49,023 nucleotides of DNA from Solirubrobacterales bacterium (lineage in GTDB: Bacteria; Actinomycetota; Thermoleophilia; Solirubrobacterales; 70-9), in NCBI GenBank assembly GCA_020438425.1, contig JAGQUQ010000010.1:1-49023 (forward strand). Reading direction: 5' to 3'. Below are positions 17,780 through 26,007 of this stretch, piece by piece. Below the pieces are notes generated by a model. That model searched no databases and was not told the DNA's origin. It saw only the letters and a list, made by a program, of their open reading frames with translations. A program made the translations under genes and the position numbers. How positions within the stretch are numbered: position 1 is the stretch's first letter; every line of letters begins with the position of its first letter.

Positions 17780-18166
17780 TCAGGCGGCCGAGGCGGACTT
17801 GTCTGATGCCTGGTCGAGGCCGAGCTCGAGGTGGGGTGCTTCGTGCCACAGATCTTCGAGGTCGTAGCGCTCCCGGGCTTCCTCGGTGAAGATGTGGAGG
17901 ACGCAGTCGAGGTAGTCGAGCACCGTCCAGCCGACGTCACTCGACCGGTCGGGGTTGACGGGCAGCAATGACTCGTCGTGTTTGAGGCGCAGATGAACCT
18001 CCTCGGCGATCGCTTCCGCCTGCCGCTCGTTGCGGGCGGTACAGATCATGAGGTAGTCGGTGTAGGTGACGAGTTCGCGCATGTCGAGACAGACGATGTT
18101 CTCGCCGAGCTTGTCATCCACCAGCCGGGCGATTTCCCGACTCAGGTCTTCACTGCTATTCGCCAT
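17780..18166 (-). CDS. rsfS: Ribosomal silencing factor RsfS
   Basis: 128 aa from the ATG at 18166, which has AGGA 7 nt upstream; an ATG 4 codons earlier (18178) is also possible. The RsfS/Iojap fold is recognised from LVDDKLGENIVCLDMRELVTYTDYLMICTARNERQAEAIAEEV and from DVGWTVLDYLDCVLHIFTEEARERYDLEDLW. RsfS binds uL14 on the 50S subunit and blocks subunit joining when nutrients are short. The start overlaps the 3' end of nadD by 11 bp, the usual nadD-rsfS coupling. Confidence 0.93.
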   Translation of the reverse strand: MANSSEDLSREIARLVDDKLGENIVCLDMRELVTYTDYLMICTARNERQAEAIAEEVHLRLKHDESLLPVNPDRSSDVGWTVLDYLDCVLHIFTEEARERYDLEDLWHEAPHLELGLDQASDKSASAA

Positions 18167-18755
18167 ACAGTCCTTCATTGTCGATCATTTCCGCCACCCC
18201 ATGCGGTACCAGGTGTTTCCATGGCCTGCCCAGGCCGATCCTTTCCCTGACCAGGGAAGAGGAAATCTCGATCCCGGGCATCTCGAAAAACTCGAGTCTG
18301 TCGCTGGCTCCAAGCTCCTCGAAAGACTTCGAAACCGCCTCGCGAGCGATCTCCGACCTCGATGCAACAGCGAAACTTGCCAGCTCGAGTACCCGTTCCG
18401 GCCGGTGCCAGTCCCCCACCCCGAGAGCCGCGTCAGTGCCCGCGAGAAAGATGATCTGGTTGTCTGGATTCAGAGAATGGATCTCCTCAAGAGTGTCAGA
18501 TGTGTAGGACGGACCCTCCCGCCTGACCTCAGAATCCGAGATTTCAAGTCCTTTGCGCCCTTCGAAGGCGGCTCGGGCGAGGCCGAGACGCATCGATCCT
18601 TCCGGGACTCCACTCGTGACCTTGTGCCAGGCCTCGCCGGTCGGCACGACCACTATCCGCTCCAGGGAAAGCTGCCATCCGGCTTCCGCCAGCAGGACGT
18701 CGTGAGCCAGCGTCGGCGGGTTGAAAGAAGAGCCGAAGACCCCGAGCCGGGTCAC
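18156..18755 (-). CDS. nadD: Nicotinate-nucleotide adenylyltransferase (NadD)
   Basis: 199 aa, typical for NadD. The nucleotidyltransferase signature GVFGSSFNPPTLAHDVLL is at the N-terminus, with VVVPTGEAWHK, the conserved FLAGTDAALGVGDWHRPE and the C-terminal ISSSLVRERI (SxxxxR) motif. It adenylates nicotinate mononucleotide in NAD synthesis. It begins with GTG immediately after the proA stop (no spacer) and overlaps rsfS, so proA, nadD and rsfS look like one operon. Confidence 0.95.
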   Translation of the reverse strand: MTRLGVFGSSFNPPTLAHDVLLAEAGWQLSLERIVVVPTGEAWHKVTSGVPEGSMRLGLARAAFEGRKGLEISDSEVRREGPSYTSDTLEEIHSLNPDNQIIFLAGTDAALGVGDWHRPERVLELASFAVASRSEIAREAVSKSFEELGASDRLEFFEMPGIEISSSLVRERIGLGRPWKHLVPHGVAEMIDNEGLYGE

Positions 18756-20021
18756 TTAGCCGCGGACCTGGCCGTCGCCACGGACCACGTACTTGATCGT
18801 GGTCAGCTCGCGAAGACCGACCGGGCCGCGGGCATGAAGCTTCTGGGTCGAGACCCCGATCTCCGCCCCCATCCCGAACTCGAATCCGTCGGTGAAGCGG
18901 GTCGAAGCGTTGACATAGACCGCCGCCGAATCGACCCCCTGGGCGAAGAGATCGGCGGCCTGCCCGTTGTCTGTGATGATCGCGTCGGAGTGGCCGCTGC
19001 CGTGACGGTTGATGTGTTCGATCGCTTCTTCCAGTCCGTCGACCACCTTGACCGCGAGCTTCAGGTCGAGGTACTCGGTGTCCCAATCCTCGGAGGTGGC
19101 CTCTCCGACGGGAGTTTCACCCGCGTTCTCGCGCGTGGTTTCGTCTCCGACGAGTTCGACGCCACCTTCGGCCAGTTCGGCCAGGGCCGGGGGCAGAAAG
19201 GCGGGCGCGACCCCGGAATCGACCAGCAGCGTCTCGGCCGCATTGCAGACACCGGGGCGCTGGATCTTCGCGTTGTAGGCGACTGCCCGGGCCATTTCCA
19301 GATCTGCATCCGAGTGAACATAGACGTGGCAGATCCCCGCCGCCGCGAAAATGACCGGAACCGTCGCGACCTCTTCGAGGGTCTTCTTCAGGCCTTCTCC
19401 GCCCCGGGGAATCAGCAGGTCGACCACGCCGTCCTGGGTGGCGAGGTCGGCGATCGACTCGCGACCGCCCCCGACCGACATCACGACCGCGTCTTCCGGC
19501 AGGCCGGCCTCGACCAGCCCCTCCCGCACCACCTCGGCCAGGGCGGTGTTGGTCCGCTCGGCGTAGCTTGAACCCTTGAGCAGGATCGAGTTGCCTGACT
19601 TGATGGTCAGCGCGGCGCAGTCGATGGTCACATTGGGGCGGGCCTCGTATACGACTGCGACGACGCCGAGGGGCACCCGGACCTTGTTCATCTCGAGACC
19701 GTTTTCGAGCGTATTGGTCTCGAGGATCTCGCCGACCGGATCCTCGAGCGACGCGACTTCGCGAACACCGGTCGCCATAGCCTCGATCCGCTCCGGGGTC
19801 AGGGTGAGCCGGTCGATCAGCGCTTTGCTGAGGCTGCGGGCCCGCTCATCAGCCAAATCCGCGCGGTTGGCTTCCAGAATGGCATCGACTGATTCGCCCA
19901 GTCCCCGGGCGATTACTTCGAGGGCCTGATTCTTCGTTGCGGTTGAGGCAGCGCCCATTGCCCGGGCTGCGCTCTTTGCCCGGACCGTGTCGGCGGCAAT
20001 GTCGGTGGCGGTCGCTTCCAT
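18756..20021 (-). CDS. proA: Glutamate-5-semialdehyde dehydrogenase (gamma-glutamyl phosphate reductase)
   Basis: 421 aa from the ATG at 20021 (MEATATDIAADTVRAKSAARAMGAAS), the family length; the frame runs open far upstream but that part is not ProA. Recognisable parts: VPLGVVAVVYEARPNVTIDCAALTIKSGN, LLKGSSYAERTN, the catalytic Cys in QRPGVCNAAETLLV and AVYVNASTRFTDGFEFGMGAEIG. It reduces gamma-glutamyl phosphate, made by ProB, to the semialdehyde in proline synthesis. It heads a proA-nadD-rsfS run. Its partner proB lies 3.6 kb away on the same strand, beyond two opposite-strand genes. TACGCT lies 6 nt before the ATG. Confidence 0.96.
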   Translation of the reverse strand: MEATATDIAADTVRAKSAARAMGAASTATKNQALEVIARGLGESVDAILEANRADLADERARSLSKALIDRLTLTPERIEAMATGVREVASLEDPVGEILETNTLENGLEMNKVRVPLGVVAVVYEARPNVTIDCAALTIKSGNSILLKGSSYAERTNTALAEVVREGLVEAGLPEDAVVMSVGGGRESIADLATQDGVVDLLIPRGGEGLKKTLEEVATVPVIFAAAGICHVYVHSDADLEMARAVAYNAKIQRPGVCNAAETLLVDSGVAPAFLPPALAELAEGGVELVGDETTRENAGETPVGEATSEDWDTEYLDLKLAVKVVDGLEEAIEHINRHGSGHSDAIITDNGQAADLFAQGVDSAAVYVNASTRFTDGFEFGMGAEIGVSTQKLHARGPVGLRELTTIKYVVRGDGQVRG

Positions 20022-20027
20022 GCGAAA

Positions 20028-20033
20028 AGCGTA
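20028..20033 (-). promoter_or_regulatory. Putative -10 box of proA
   Basis: TACGCT on the minus strand ends 6 nt before the proA ATG. proA therefore appears to have its own leaderless promoter rather than reading through from proB. Confidence 0.42.
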
Positions 20034-20052
20034 CCGGCTGACCGATCCGGGC

Positions 20053-20081
20053 TTGACCTCGAGGTTCACTGGCGCTAGCTT
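20053..20081 (+). promoter_or_regulatory. Promoter of the ELWxxDGT gene pair
   Basis: TTGACC (20053-20058), an exact 17-nt spacer, TAGCTT (20076-20081). This is the clearest sigma-A-like promoter in the window. It reads into the TTG start at 20115 through a short leader with GGGGGA. Confidence 0.62.
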
Positions 20082-20114
20082 CGGGGAAACGACGCTGCTC
20101 CGGGGGAAGCTGGC

Positions 20115-21827
20115 TTGATCACAATCGTCCGAGGATTCAAAGGCAGGGCCATCATCAGATGGATGGCCCCGGCGGTCGTCGCCCTTGGCTTTCTTGTGGT
20201 GCCGTCGGCGGCGGCTGCTCTGCTGGCCCCGAGCCTGGCGGCTGATGCCATGAAGGGACCCAGCAGTTCCAGTCCCAGCGATATAGTCGAGTTCAAGGGC
20301 GATCTCTACTTCGCCGCAACCGGATCCCTGGGATCCGAGCTTTACCGGTATGACGGGAGCAAGGTTCGTCTGGTCAAGGACATTCTCCCCGGCTACAAGA
20401 GCTCCGACCCGGATTTCATGACGGTCCTGGGCAATCACCTCTACTTCCGGGCGGACACGGAAGCCACCGGCGATGAAATCTGGAGGACGGACGGGACCAC
20501 CACATCACTTTTTGCCGATATCAATCCGGGCGAAGAAGATTCTTCGCCGAACGATCTGGTCACGGTCGGGGGTCGTCTCTATTTCGAAGCCGAATCGGCC
20601 GGAACGGGTTCCGAGCTCTACAGCACCGATGGCACGTCAGCCTCGCTGACCGGTGACCTCAACCCCGGAACCGACTCATCGTTCCCGAGTGATCTGATCG
20701 CATTCGACGGGGAGATCTACTACCAGGCCCGTACCCCGGCCCTCGGCATCGAGCTTTACCGATCCGATGGCGGAACCCCGGAACTCGTGTATGAAATCGA
20801 ACCCGGTGGCTCCAGCGGCGATCCGGAGAACTTTGCCGTTATGGGCGGCTTTCTGTACTTCAATGGAGACAACAGTGCCTCCGGGGAGGAGTTGTGGCGC
20901 AGCGACGGGACGACTACCGCGATCGTCGCCGACATCTTGCCCGGAGCCAATGGGTCCAGCCCGAATGATCTCGTGGCAAGCGACAACCAGCTCTTCTTCG
21001 AGGCTGACGACGGAACCACCGGGTTCGAACCCTGGAAGACCGATGGAGTCACCACGGCCATCGTCGAGGACATCGACCCGGGAGCCGACGGCTCCTACCC
21101 TGATGAACTGACCGCGCTGCCGGGCGACCGGATCGCCTTTACGGCCGACGACGGGACGAACGGCTACGAACCCTGGATCAACGACGGCAGCACGTCGATT
21201 CGGTGGGACGTTGAACCCGGCGAGGACTCCTCGGACCCGGGCTTCTTCTTCGAGTCAGGCGGGGTCGTCTACTTCCGGGCCCGCAAGTCCCTCCTCGGAC
21301 AAGAGCTCTGGGCGATCGAGAACGGCGGCCTCAAACTCGTCAAGGAGATCCTGCCCGGATCCGACGGTTCTTCACCCCGGGACTTCATCGCTACATCCCT
21401 CGGGGTCTTCTTCACTGCGGACGACGGCACCCGCGGACGCGAGCTCTGGCAACTGGCAGTACCGGACGAGATGGTCACCGTCAGATTCGGCAAGACCCTC
21501 CGCTTCAAGCAGGGACGTCCGTCAACTCTGAAGATCACCTGCCCGGTGGCAGAAGCGTCGGGGCCCTGCAGCGGAAGCTTCACACTCTCGACCGCCCGGA
21601 AGGTCAAAGCCGGTGGCAGGAAGATCCGCATGGTTCTCCAGAGGGGAACCTTCAGCGCCGCGGCGGGCAAGTCGGCATCGGTGAAGGTCCGGCTGAACCG
21701 GACCGAGAGGAGGCTGCTCAGGAAGAATCCCGCGGCCCGCAAGCTGGTCTTGAAGATCAAGGTGAGTGACAGGGCAGGCAACACCAGGAACATCAACGGG
21801 GCCGTCAAGGCGCAGGTGACCGGATGA
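20115..21827 (+). CDS. Secreted ELWxxDGT-repeat protein, first of tandem pair
   Basis: 570 aa from a TTG at 20115 with GGGGGA 8 nt upstream; an ATG at 20163 would shorten the signal peptide. The N-terminus is basic then hydrophobic (about 17-44), a secretion signal. Nine repeats of about 46 aa follow, each with G-x-E-[LIP]-[WY]-x-x-[DN]-G...[DE]-[ILV]-x-P-G and a LYF-like strand, e.g. GDEIWRTDGTTTSLFADINP and GEELWRSDGTTTAIVADILP; this suggests a beta-propeller. A C-terminal module of about 110 residues has TCPVAEASGPC, a Lys/Arg-rich middle and SDRAGN near the end. No LPXTG or anchor is seen. The ligand is unknown; an extracellular or wall-associated role is inferred. It overlaps the next gene by 4 bp. 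Confidence 0.82.
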   Translation: MITIVRGFKGRAIIRWMAPAVVALGFLVVPSAAAALLAPSLAADAMKGPSSSSPSDIVEFKGDLYFAATGSLGSELYRYDGSKVRLVKDILPGYKSSDPDFMTVLGNHLYFRADTEATGDEIWRTDGTTTSLFADINPGEEDSSPNDLVTVGGRLYFEAESAGTGSELYSTDGTSASLTGDLNPGTDSSFPSDLIAFDGEIYYQARTPALGIELYRSDGGTPELVYEIEPGGSSGDPENFAVMGGFLYFNGDNSASGEELWRSDGTTTAIVADILPGANGSSPNDLVASDNQLFFEADDGTTGFEPWKTDGVTTAIVEDIDPGADGSYPDELTALPGDRIAFTADDGTNGYEPWINDGSTSIRWDVEPGEDSSDPGFFFESGGVVYFRARKSLLGQELWAIENGGLKLVKEILPGSDGSSPRDFIATSLGVFFTADDGTRGRELWQLAVPDEMVTVRFGKTLRFKQGRPSTLKITCPVAEASGPCSGSFTLSTARKVKAGGRKIRMVLQRGTFSAAAGKSASVKVRLNRTERRLLRKNPAARKLVLKIKVSDRAGNTRNINGAVKAQVTG

Positions 21828-23506
21828 AACGGTTGACAACGACTCTGGCCCTGCTGCTCATTTCCCTCTGGGTCGTGATTCCGGCCAATGCCGCTGTGCC
21901 ACAGGCTCAGCTCTTTAGGGATCTCAATCCGGGACCGAGCGGTTCCGATTTCGGGAGCTTCATCTCGCTGGACGAAAGGCTCTGGGGGTTCGGCTTTACT
22001 CCTTCGGCCGGATACGAACCGCTTTCGATCGGGCCCGGTTCTTCGGTCAACATCGGCGACACCGTCCCGGGTCCGGATTCTTCGGGGGGCGGGAACGGGA
22101 TCCGCTTCGGCGACGTCATCTACTTCTCTGCCAGTGACGACACCCACGGCACCGAGCTCTGGAAATTCGACGGTGTCTCTTTCGATCTGGTCGAAGACAT
22201 CAACCCGGGGCCGAACTCCTCCTACCCGTCGGGATTCACGATCCTGGGCGATCACGTCTACTTCATGGCCGAAACCCTGGCCGCCGGGGCCGAGCTTTTC
22301 CGCGTGGGAGCGGGCGGAGTGGACCTGGTCGCCGACATTGAGCCCGGTGCCAACGGTTCCTACCCCTCGAGCCTGGTCGAGATGGGTGGCCATATCTACT
22401 TCCAGGCCAGCAACTCGACCGTCGGACCGGAACTCTGGCGAACCGACGGGACGATCACGAACCTGGTCGCGGACCTGCTTCCCGGGGTCGACGGATCCTA
22501 TCCGTACAACCTGACCCCGGTCGGAGACACGGTCTTCATGGTCGCCTATTCCGCGGCAAACGGAACCGAGCTTTTCAAGACCACGGGTGTCGGTGTTTCG
22601 CTGGTCAGCGACATCGAACCAGGCGGCGGGGACTCCTACCCGGGTGGCCTGACGCCGTTCGGAAACCGGGTTGTCTTTTACGCCTCCGAGCTGGCGGGCG
22701 GTAGCGAACCCTGGATTGCCGATGGTTCAGGGGCGACCCGGATCGCCGACATCGTTCCCGGTCCCGAAGGTTCCAACCCGGCGTATTTCACCGAAGTCGG
22801 AGGCCAGCTTGTCTTCGTTGCGCACACCGAGGAAACCGGTCCGGAGCTGTGGTCTTCGACGGGTTCGGGAGCGTCGCTCCTGTCCGATCTGATTCCGGGC
22901 GAGGATGGCTCCAGTCCCTACAACCTGGTCGAAATGGACGGACAGCTCTACTTCCTCGCGCTCAGGCCCGGACTCGGTTACGAGCCCATGGTCCTTGACG
23001 GGCAGACCCCCAAACTGATTCGGGATCTGCTTCCCGGCCCGGGCAGTTCCAACTCGTCCCAGTTCACGAAGCATGGGAACTCGATCATTTTTGCGGCAGA
23101 CGACGGCACCCACGGCTATGAGCCGTGGAGGCTCTTCCCCGACCGCGAGGTGAAGGTGAAGCTGGTCGGCAAGCGGACCGGTGTGTCCCGCAAGGGCTTT
23201 GCCGCTCTCAAGCTGACCTGCCCGGTGAGCGAGGCAAACGGTCCCTGCTCGGTCAAGGTCACGGTGACCACGCGGAAGAAGGTCAAGGTCGGCAAGAAGC
23301 GAAAGAAGCTTGTCCTGTCAAAGAAGTCGATGCCGGTGCTGCCCGGCCGAACCGGGACCGCCCGAATCACATTCAGCAAGTCGGAAATCGCCCTGCTGAA
23401 CCGCTCCGGAGCCGCCCGCAAGGTGACGGTGACGATCAAGGCATCAGACCGGGCAGGAAACCGAAAGACCACCCGCCAAAAGTTCACACTAGGCCGACCC
23501 GCCTAA
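21824..23506 (+). CDS. Secreted ELWxxDGT-repeat protein, second of tandem pair
   Basis: 560 aa, translationally coupled to the first (ATGA overlap). A clean signal peptide (MKRLTTTLALLLISLWVV..., cleavage near ANA-AVP, about residue 24) is followed by nine repeats, e.g. GTELWKFDGVSFDLVEDINP and GPELWRTDGTITNLVADLLP. Several repeats have lost the DG core (GPGS, VGAGG, TTGVG), so this copy is more diverged. The C-terminal module matches that of the first protein: TCPVSEANGPC, strongly basic KKVKVGKKRKKLVLSKK, then ASDRAGN. Architecture and length are nearly the same in both, so an old tandem duplication is likely. Function unknown; a secreted propeller-like protein. Confidence 0.82.
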   Translation: MKRLTTTLALLLISLWVVIPANAAVPQAQLFRDLNPGPSGSDFGSFISLDERLWGFGFTPSAGYEPLSIGPGSSVNIGDTVPGPDSSGGGNGIRFGDVIYFSASDDTHGTELWKFDGVSFDLVEDINPGPNSSYPSGFTILGDHVYFMAETLAAGAELFRVGAGGVDLVADIEPGANGSYPSSLVEMGGHIYFQASNSTVGPELWRTDGTITNLVADLLPGVDGSYPYNLTPVGDTVFMVAYSAANGTELFKTTGVGVSLVSDIEPGGGDSYPGGLTPFGNRVVFYASELAGGSEPWIADGSGATRIADIVPGPEGSNPAYFTEVGGQLVFVAHTEETGPELWSSTGSGASLLSDLIPGEDGSSPYNLVEMDGQLYFLALRPGLGYEPMVLDGQTPKLIRDLLPGPGSSNSSQFTKHGNSIIFAADDGTHGYEPWRLFPDREVKVKLVGKRTGVSRKGFAALKLTCPVSEANGPCSVKVTVTTRKKVKVGKKRKKLVLSKKSMPVLPGRTGTARITFSKSEIALLNRSGAARKVTVTIKASDRAGNRKTTRQKFTLGRPA

Positions 23507-23533
23507 AACTGAGCCGACCCGCCTGAGAACTGA
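23493..23533 (+). repeat. Two tandem ~20-bp direct repeats across the ELWxxDGT stop
   Basis: GCCGACCCGCCT followed by A/G-rich bases and ACTGA occurs at 23493-23512 and 23513-23533. A third, partial unit (GCCCCACCCA) starts at 23534. The first copy contains the stop codon of the preceding gene. Confidence 0.7.
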
Positions 23534-23605
23534 GCCCCACCCAACCATCATCTAAAGCAAGTGGGTGGGGCGGGTTAAGATTGGAGGGCGGGTCCGACCC
23601 CGCCC
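23534..23605. terminator. Double hairpin between convergent ELWxxDGT and proB genes
   Basis: The first stem is 10 bp, GCCCCACCCA (23534-23543) with TGGGTGGGGC (23562-23571), and has an 18-nt loop. The second is 7 bp, GGGCGGG (23586-23592) with CCCGCCC (23599-23605). They lie between two convergent stops and can fold on either strand, so a bidirectional terminator is likely. There is no U-tract. Confidence 0.5.
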
Positions 23606-23613
23606 GACTCCTG

Positions 23614-24702
23614 TTAAGAGAGCACGAAGTAGTCGCGGTGGATCAATTCCTCCGCGGCCTGGGGCATCAGTTCGAGCACCTCGGCACTCTTCATGCCCTT
23701 GATCCGGTCAGCTTCCCCGGATGAGTAGTTGGCGATTCCCTTGCCGATCACGGCTCCGCCCGCGACCACCTCAACCGCGTCACCGGCCTCGAAGCTGCCT
23801 TCGACTCCGGTCACCCCGACCGGCAGGAGGCTCGATCCGCTCTTCCTGAGCACCCGGGCAGCCCCGTCATCGACAACGATTCGTCCGGCCACCGGTTTGG
23901 CGTAGCGAAGCCACTGCTTGAAGGCGGGCGCGTCGCTTCGCATGGCGAGAAAGGCGGTCCCGGCAGCTTCGCCGGAGGCGGCCTTGGCGAGGGTCCCGTC
24001 GACAGTTCCGTTGCAGATCCGGACTTCGATCCCGGATCCGCTGGCCATTCCCGCCGCCGCAACCTTGCTGCGCATGCCGCCGGTACCGAAGACCGAGGTG
24101 CGGTCGCCGATATCCATTGCTTCGAGGTCGGAGGGATCACTGACCCGCTCAATCAGTTTCGCCTCCGCATCCCGGGCAGGGTCGGCTGTATAGACGCCGT
24201 CGGTGTTGGTCAGGAGGACCAGCAGCCGGGCTTCGAGCATGATCGCCACCTGGGCGGCGAGGAAGTCGTTGTCGCCGAAGGTGATCTCGTCGGTGGCGGT
24301 GGTGTCGTTTTCGTTGATCACCGGGACCACCCCCCAGTCGAGCAGCCGCCTCAGGGTCTGGCGAGCGTTGACATAGGAGGTGCGATTGGCGACATCCGAG
24401 GCGGTCAACAGGACCTGGGCGGCCGCGGCTTCCCCCGTCTCCAGCCTCGATTCGTACTCGCGAAAGAGCGATCCCTGCCCAACCGCCGAGGCGGCCTGAA
24501 GCTCGTCAATCGCCCGGGGCCTCGCCTCGAGCCCAAGCAACCTGATCCCGCGCGCGATCGAACCGGATGTGACCATCACCAGCGGCTCCCCGGCTCGCCT
24601 CAGCGCAGCCGCCTGCGAGCAGACCGAATCGAGAACCTCCTCGCGAAGGCTCCCGTCATCCGCCGAGACGATCGACGATCCAAGTTTCACCACCAAAGTC
24701 AT
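23614..24702 (-). CDS. proB: Glutamate 5-kinase (ProB) with PUA domain
   Basis: 362 aa. The N-terminal amino-acid kinase domain has VVKLGSSIV, MVTSGSIARG, VVPVINENDTTATDEITFGDNDFLAAQVA and GTGGMRSKVAAAGMASGSG. A C-terminal PUA domain begins near residue 275 (GRIVVDDGAARVLRKSGSSLLPVGVTGVEG). It phosphorylates glutamate as the first step of proline synthesis and is normally feedback-inhibited by proline. It starts 7 bp after obg, so it is probably the last gene of the long mreC-to-proB run. Its partner proA is not adjacent. Confidence 0.96.
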   Translation of the reverse strand: MTLVVKLGSSIVSADDGSLREEVLDSVCSQAAALRRAGEPLVMVTSGSIARGIRLLGLEARPRAIDELQAASAVGQGSLFREYESRLETGEAAAAQVLLTASDVANRTSYVNARQTLRRLLDWGVVPVINENDTTATDEITFGDNDFLAAQVAIMLEARLLVLLTNTDGVYTADPARDAEAKLIERVSDPSDLEAMDIGDRTSVFGTGGMRSKVAAAGMASGSGIEVRICNGTVDGTLAKAASGEAAGTAFLAMRSDAPAFKQWLRYAKPVAGRIVVDDGAARVLRKSGSSLLPVGVTGVEGSFEAGDAVEVVAGGAVIGKGIANYSSGEADRIKGMKSAEVLELMPQAAEELIHRDYFVLS

Positions 24703-24709
24703 TGCGTTC

Positions 24710-26002
24710 CTAATACAACTCGAATTCGAGGTCTCCTATCCGAATCTCGTCCCCTGACTCGAATCCTGCTTTCTTGAGCTCGGACATGACGCCGATTTCG
24801 GTCAACCTGGTTTCGAGGTAGGCGAGCGCCTCGTCGTTGCCGGTATCGAACCGTTCGAACAGCACCTCGATGCCGTGACCGTGAATCCGGAAGGTCCCTT
24901 CGCCTTCTTTCTCGACCGAGTATCCACCCTCACCCTTCGGCCGGTAGGTCAGGTGTTCGGCTTCGAAATCGACCTCGACCCCGTTCGAACCGGTGACCAC
25001 CGGCGCTTCGACATGGTCGGGTACGAACCGGACGATCGCTTCCTTGAGCTTTTCCAGGCCCGCCCCGGTCGCCGACGAGACGGGAATGATCCCGAGCACT
25101 TCGTCGCCGAGTTCACGGTCCCAGTCCTCGACCTGATCGGCGATGTCGGCCTCGGTCCAGAGATCGGACTTGGAGAGGACCAGCAGCTCGGGTAACGATT
25201 CGAGCCCGGTGTTGTGGGCAGCCAGCTCGGATCGCACTGCCCTGTAGTTCTCGACCGGCTCGCCGTCAGAGGGCGCAAGTTCGACCACGTGGACCAGCAT
25301 CGCGCAGCGTTCGACGTGAGCGAGGAACTCGTGTCCGAGTCCGGCCCCTTCGGCCGCGCCCTCGATCAGCCCGGGGATGTCCGCCATCACGACCTGCCGG
25401 TCCTCGGTTTCGATCGTGCCGAGCACCGGTTCGAGTGTCGTGAACGGGTAGTCGGCGACTTTCGGGTCGGCCCGGGTGAGTCGGGAGAGCAGCGAAGACT
25501 TGCCGGCGTTGGGCAGGCCGATCAGGCCGGCGTCGGCGAGCAGCTTCAGCCTGAGCTCGACCCAGCCCGATTCGCCCGAAGTTCCGTTTTCGGCGAATCG
25601 CGGCGCCTGCCGGACCGAGGTCGAGAAACGTTTGTTGCCGTGACCGCCTCGGCCTCCGCGTGCCAGCACCGCAGTCTGGCCTGGCTCGGTCAGGTCGATC
25701 AGGGCTCCGTCGACCGAGGTCGCCTGGGTTCCCGGCGGAACCGGGATCACGGTGTCCTCGCCACGAGCCCCCTGCTTGTTCGAACCTTCCCCGTGGTGGC
25801 CGCGCTCGGCCCGGAAATGCTTCGACCGCAGCGCCCCGAGATCCCGGCGGGAACTGTCGCAGAGCAGCACCACTCCGCCGCCGTGGCCGCCATCACCACC
25901 GTCGGGCCCGCCCCGGGGAACATGTGCCTCGCGACGAAACGAAATCGATCCGTTGCCGCCGCCGCCACCCTCGACGTAAATTTTCGCCTTGTCGTAAAGC
26001 AC
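24710..26002 (-). CDS. obg: Ribosome-assembly GTPase Obg/CgtA
   Basis: 430 aa from a GTG at 26002 (MLYDKAKIYVEGGGGGNGSISFRRE); the frame stays open upstream but this is the conserved start. Domains: glycine-rich Obg fold (about 1-155), GTPase (G1 GLPNAGKSSLL, G3 DIPGLIEGA, G4 LSKSD) and a C-terminal OCT domain (about 350-430, FRIHGHGIEVLFERFDTGNDEALAYLETRL). Obg binds the 50S subunit and links ribosome maturation to (p)ppGpp and growth state. It stands between a DUF6544-like gene and proB. In most relatives rpmA is directly upstream; here the DUF6544-like gene separates them. Confidence 0.96.
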   Translation of the reverse strand: MLYDKAKIYVEGGGGGNGSISFRREAHVPRGGPDGGDGGHGGGVVLLCDSSRRDLGALRSKHFRAERGHHGEGSNKQGARGEDTVIPVPPGTQATSVDGALIDLTEPGQTAVLARGGRGGHGNKRFSTSVRQAPRFAENGTSGESGWVELRLKLLADAGLIGLPNAGKSSLLSRLTRADPKVADYPFTTLEPVLGTIETEDRQVVMADIPGLIEGAAEGAGLGHEFLAHVERCAMLVHVVELAPSDGEPVENYRAVRSELAAHNTGLESLPELLVLSKSDLWTEADIADQVEDWDRELGDEVLGIIPVSSATGAGLEKLKEAIVRFVPDHVEAPVVTGSNGVEVDFEAEHLTYRPKGEGGYSVEKEGEGTFRIHGHGIEVLFERFDTGNDEALAYLETRLTEIGVMSELKKAGFESGDEIRIGDLEFELY

Positions 26003-26007
26003 TGGAT

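Noticed and set aside
20076-20114. Hairpin hiding the ribosome site of the first ELWxxDGT gene (AGCTTC/GAAGCT)
   Set aside because: The 5' arm overlaps the -10 box and would not be transcribed.
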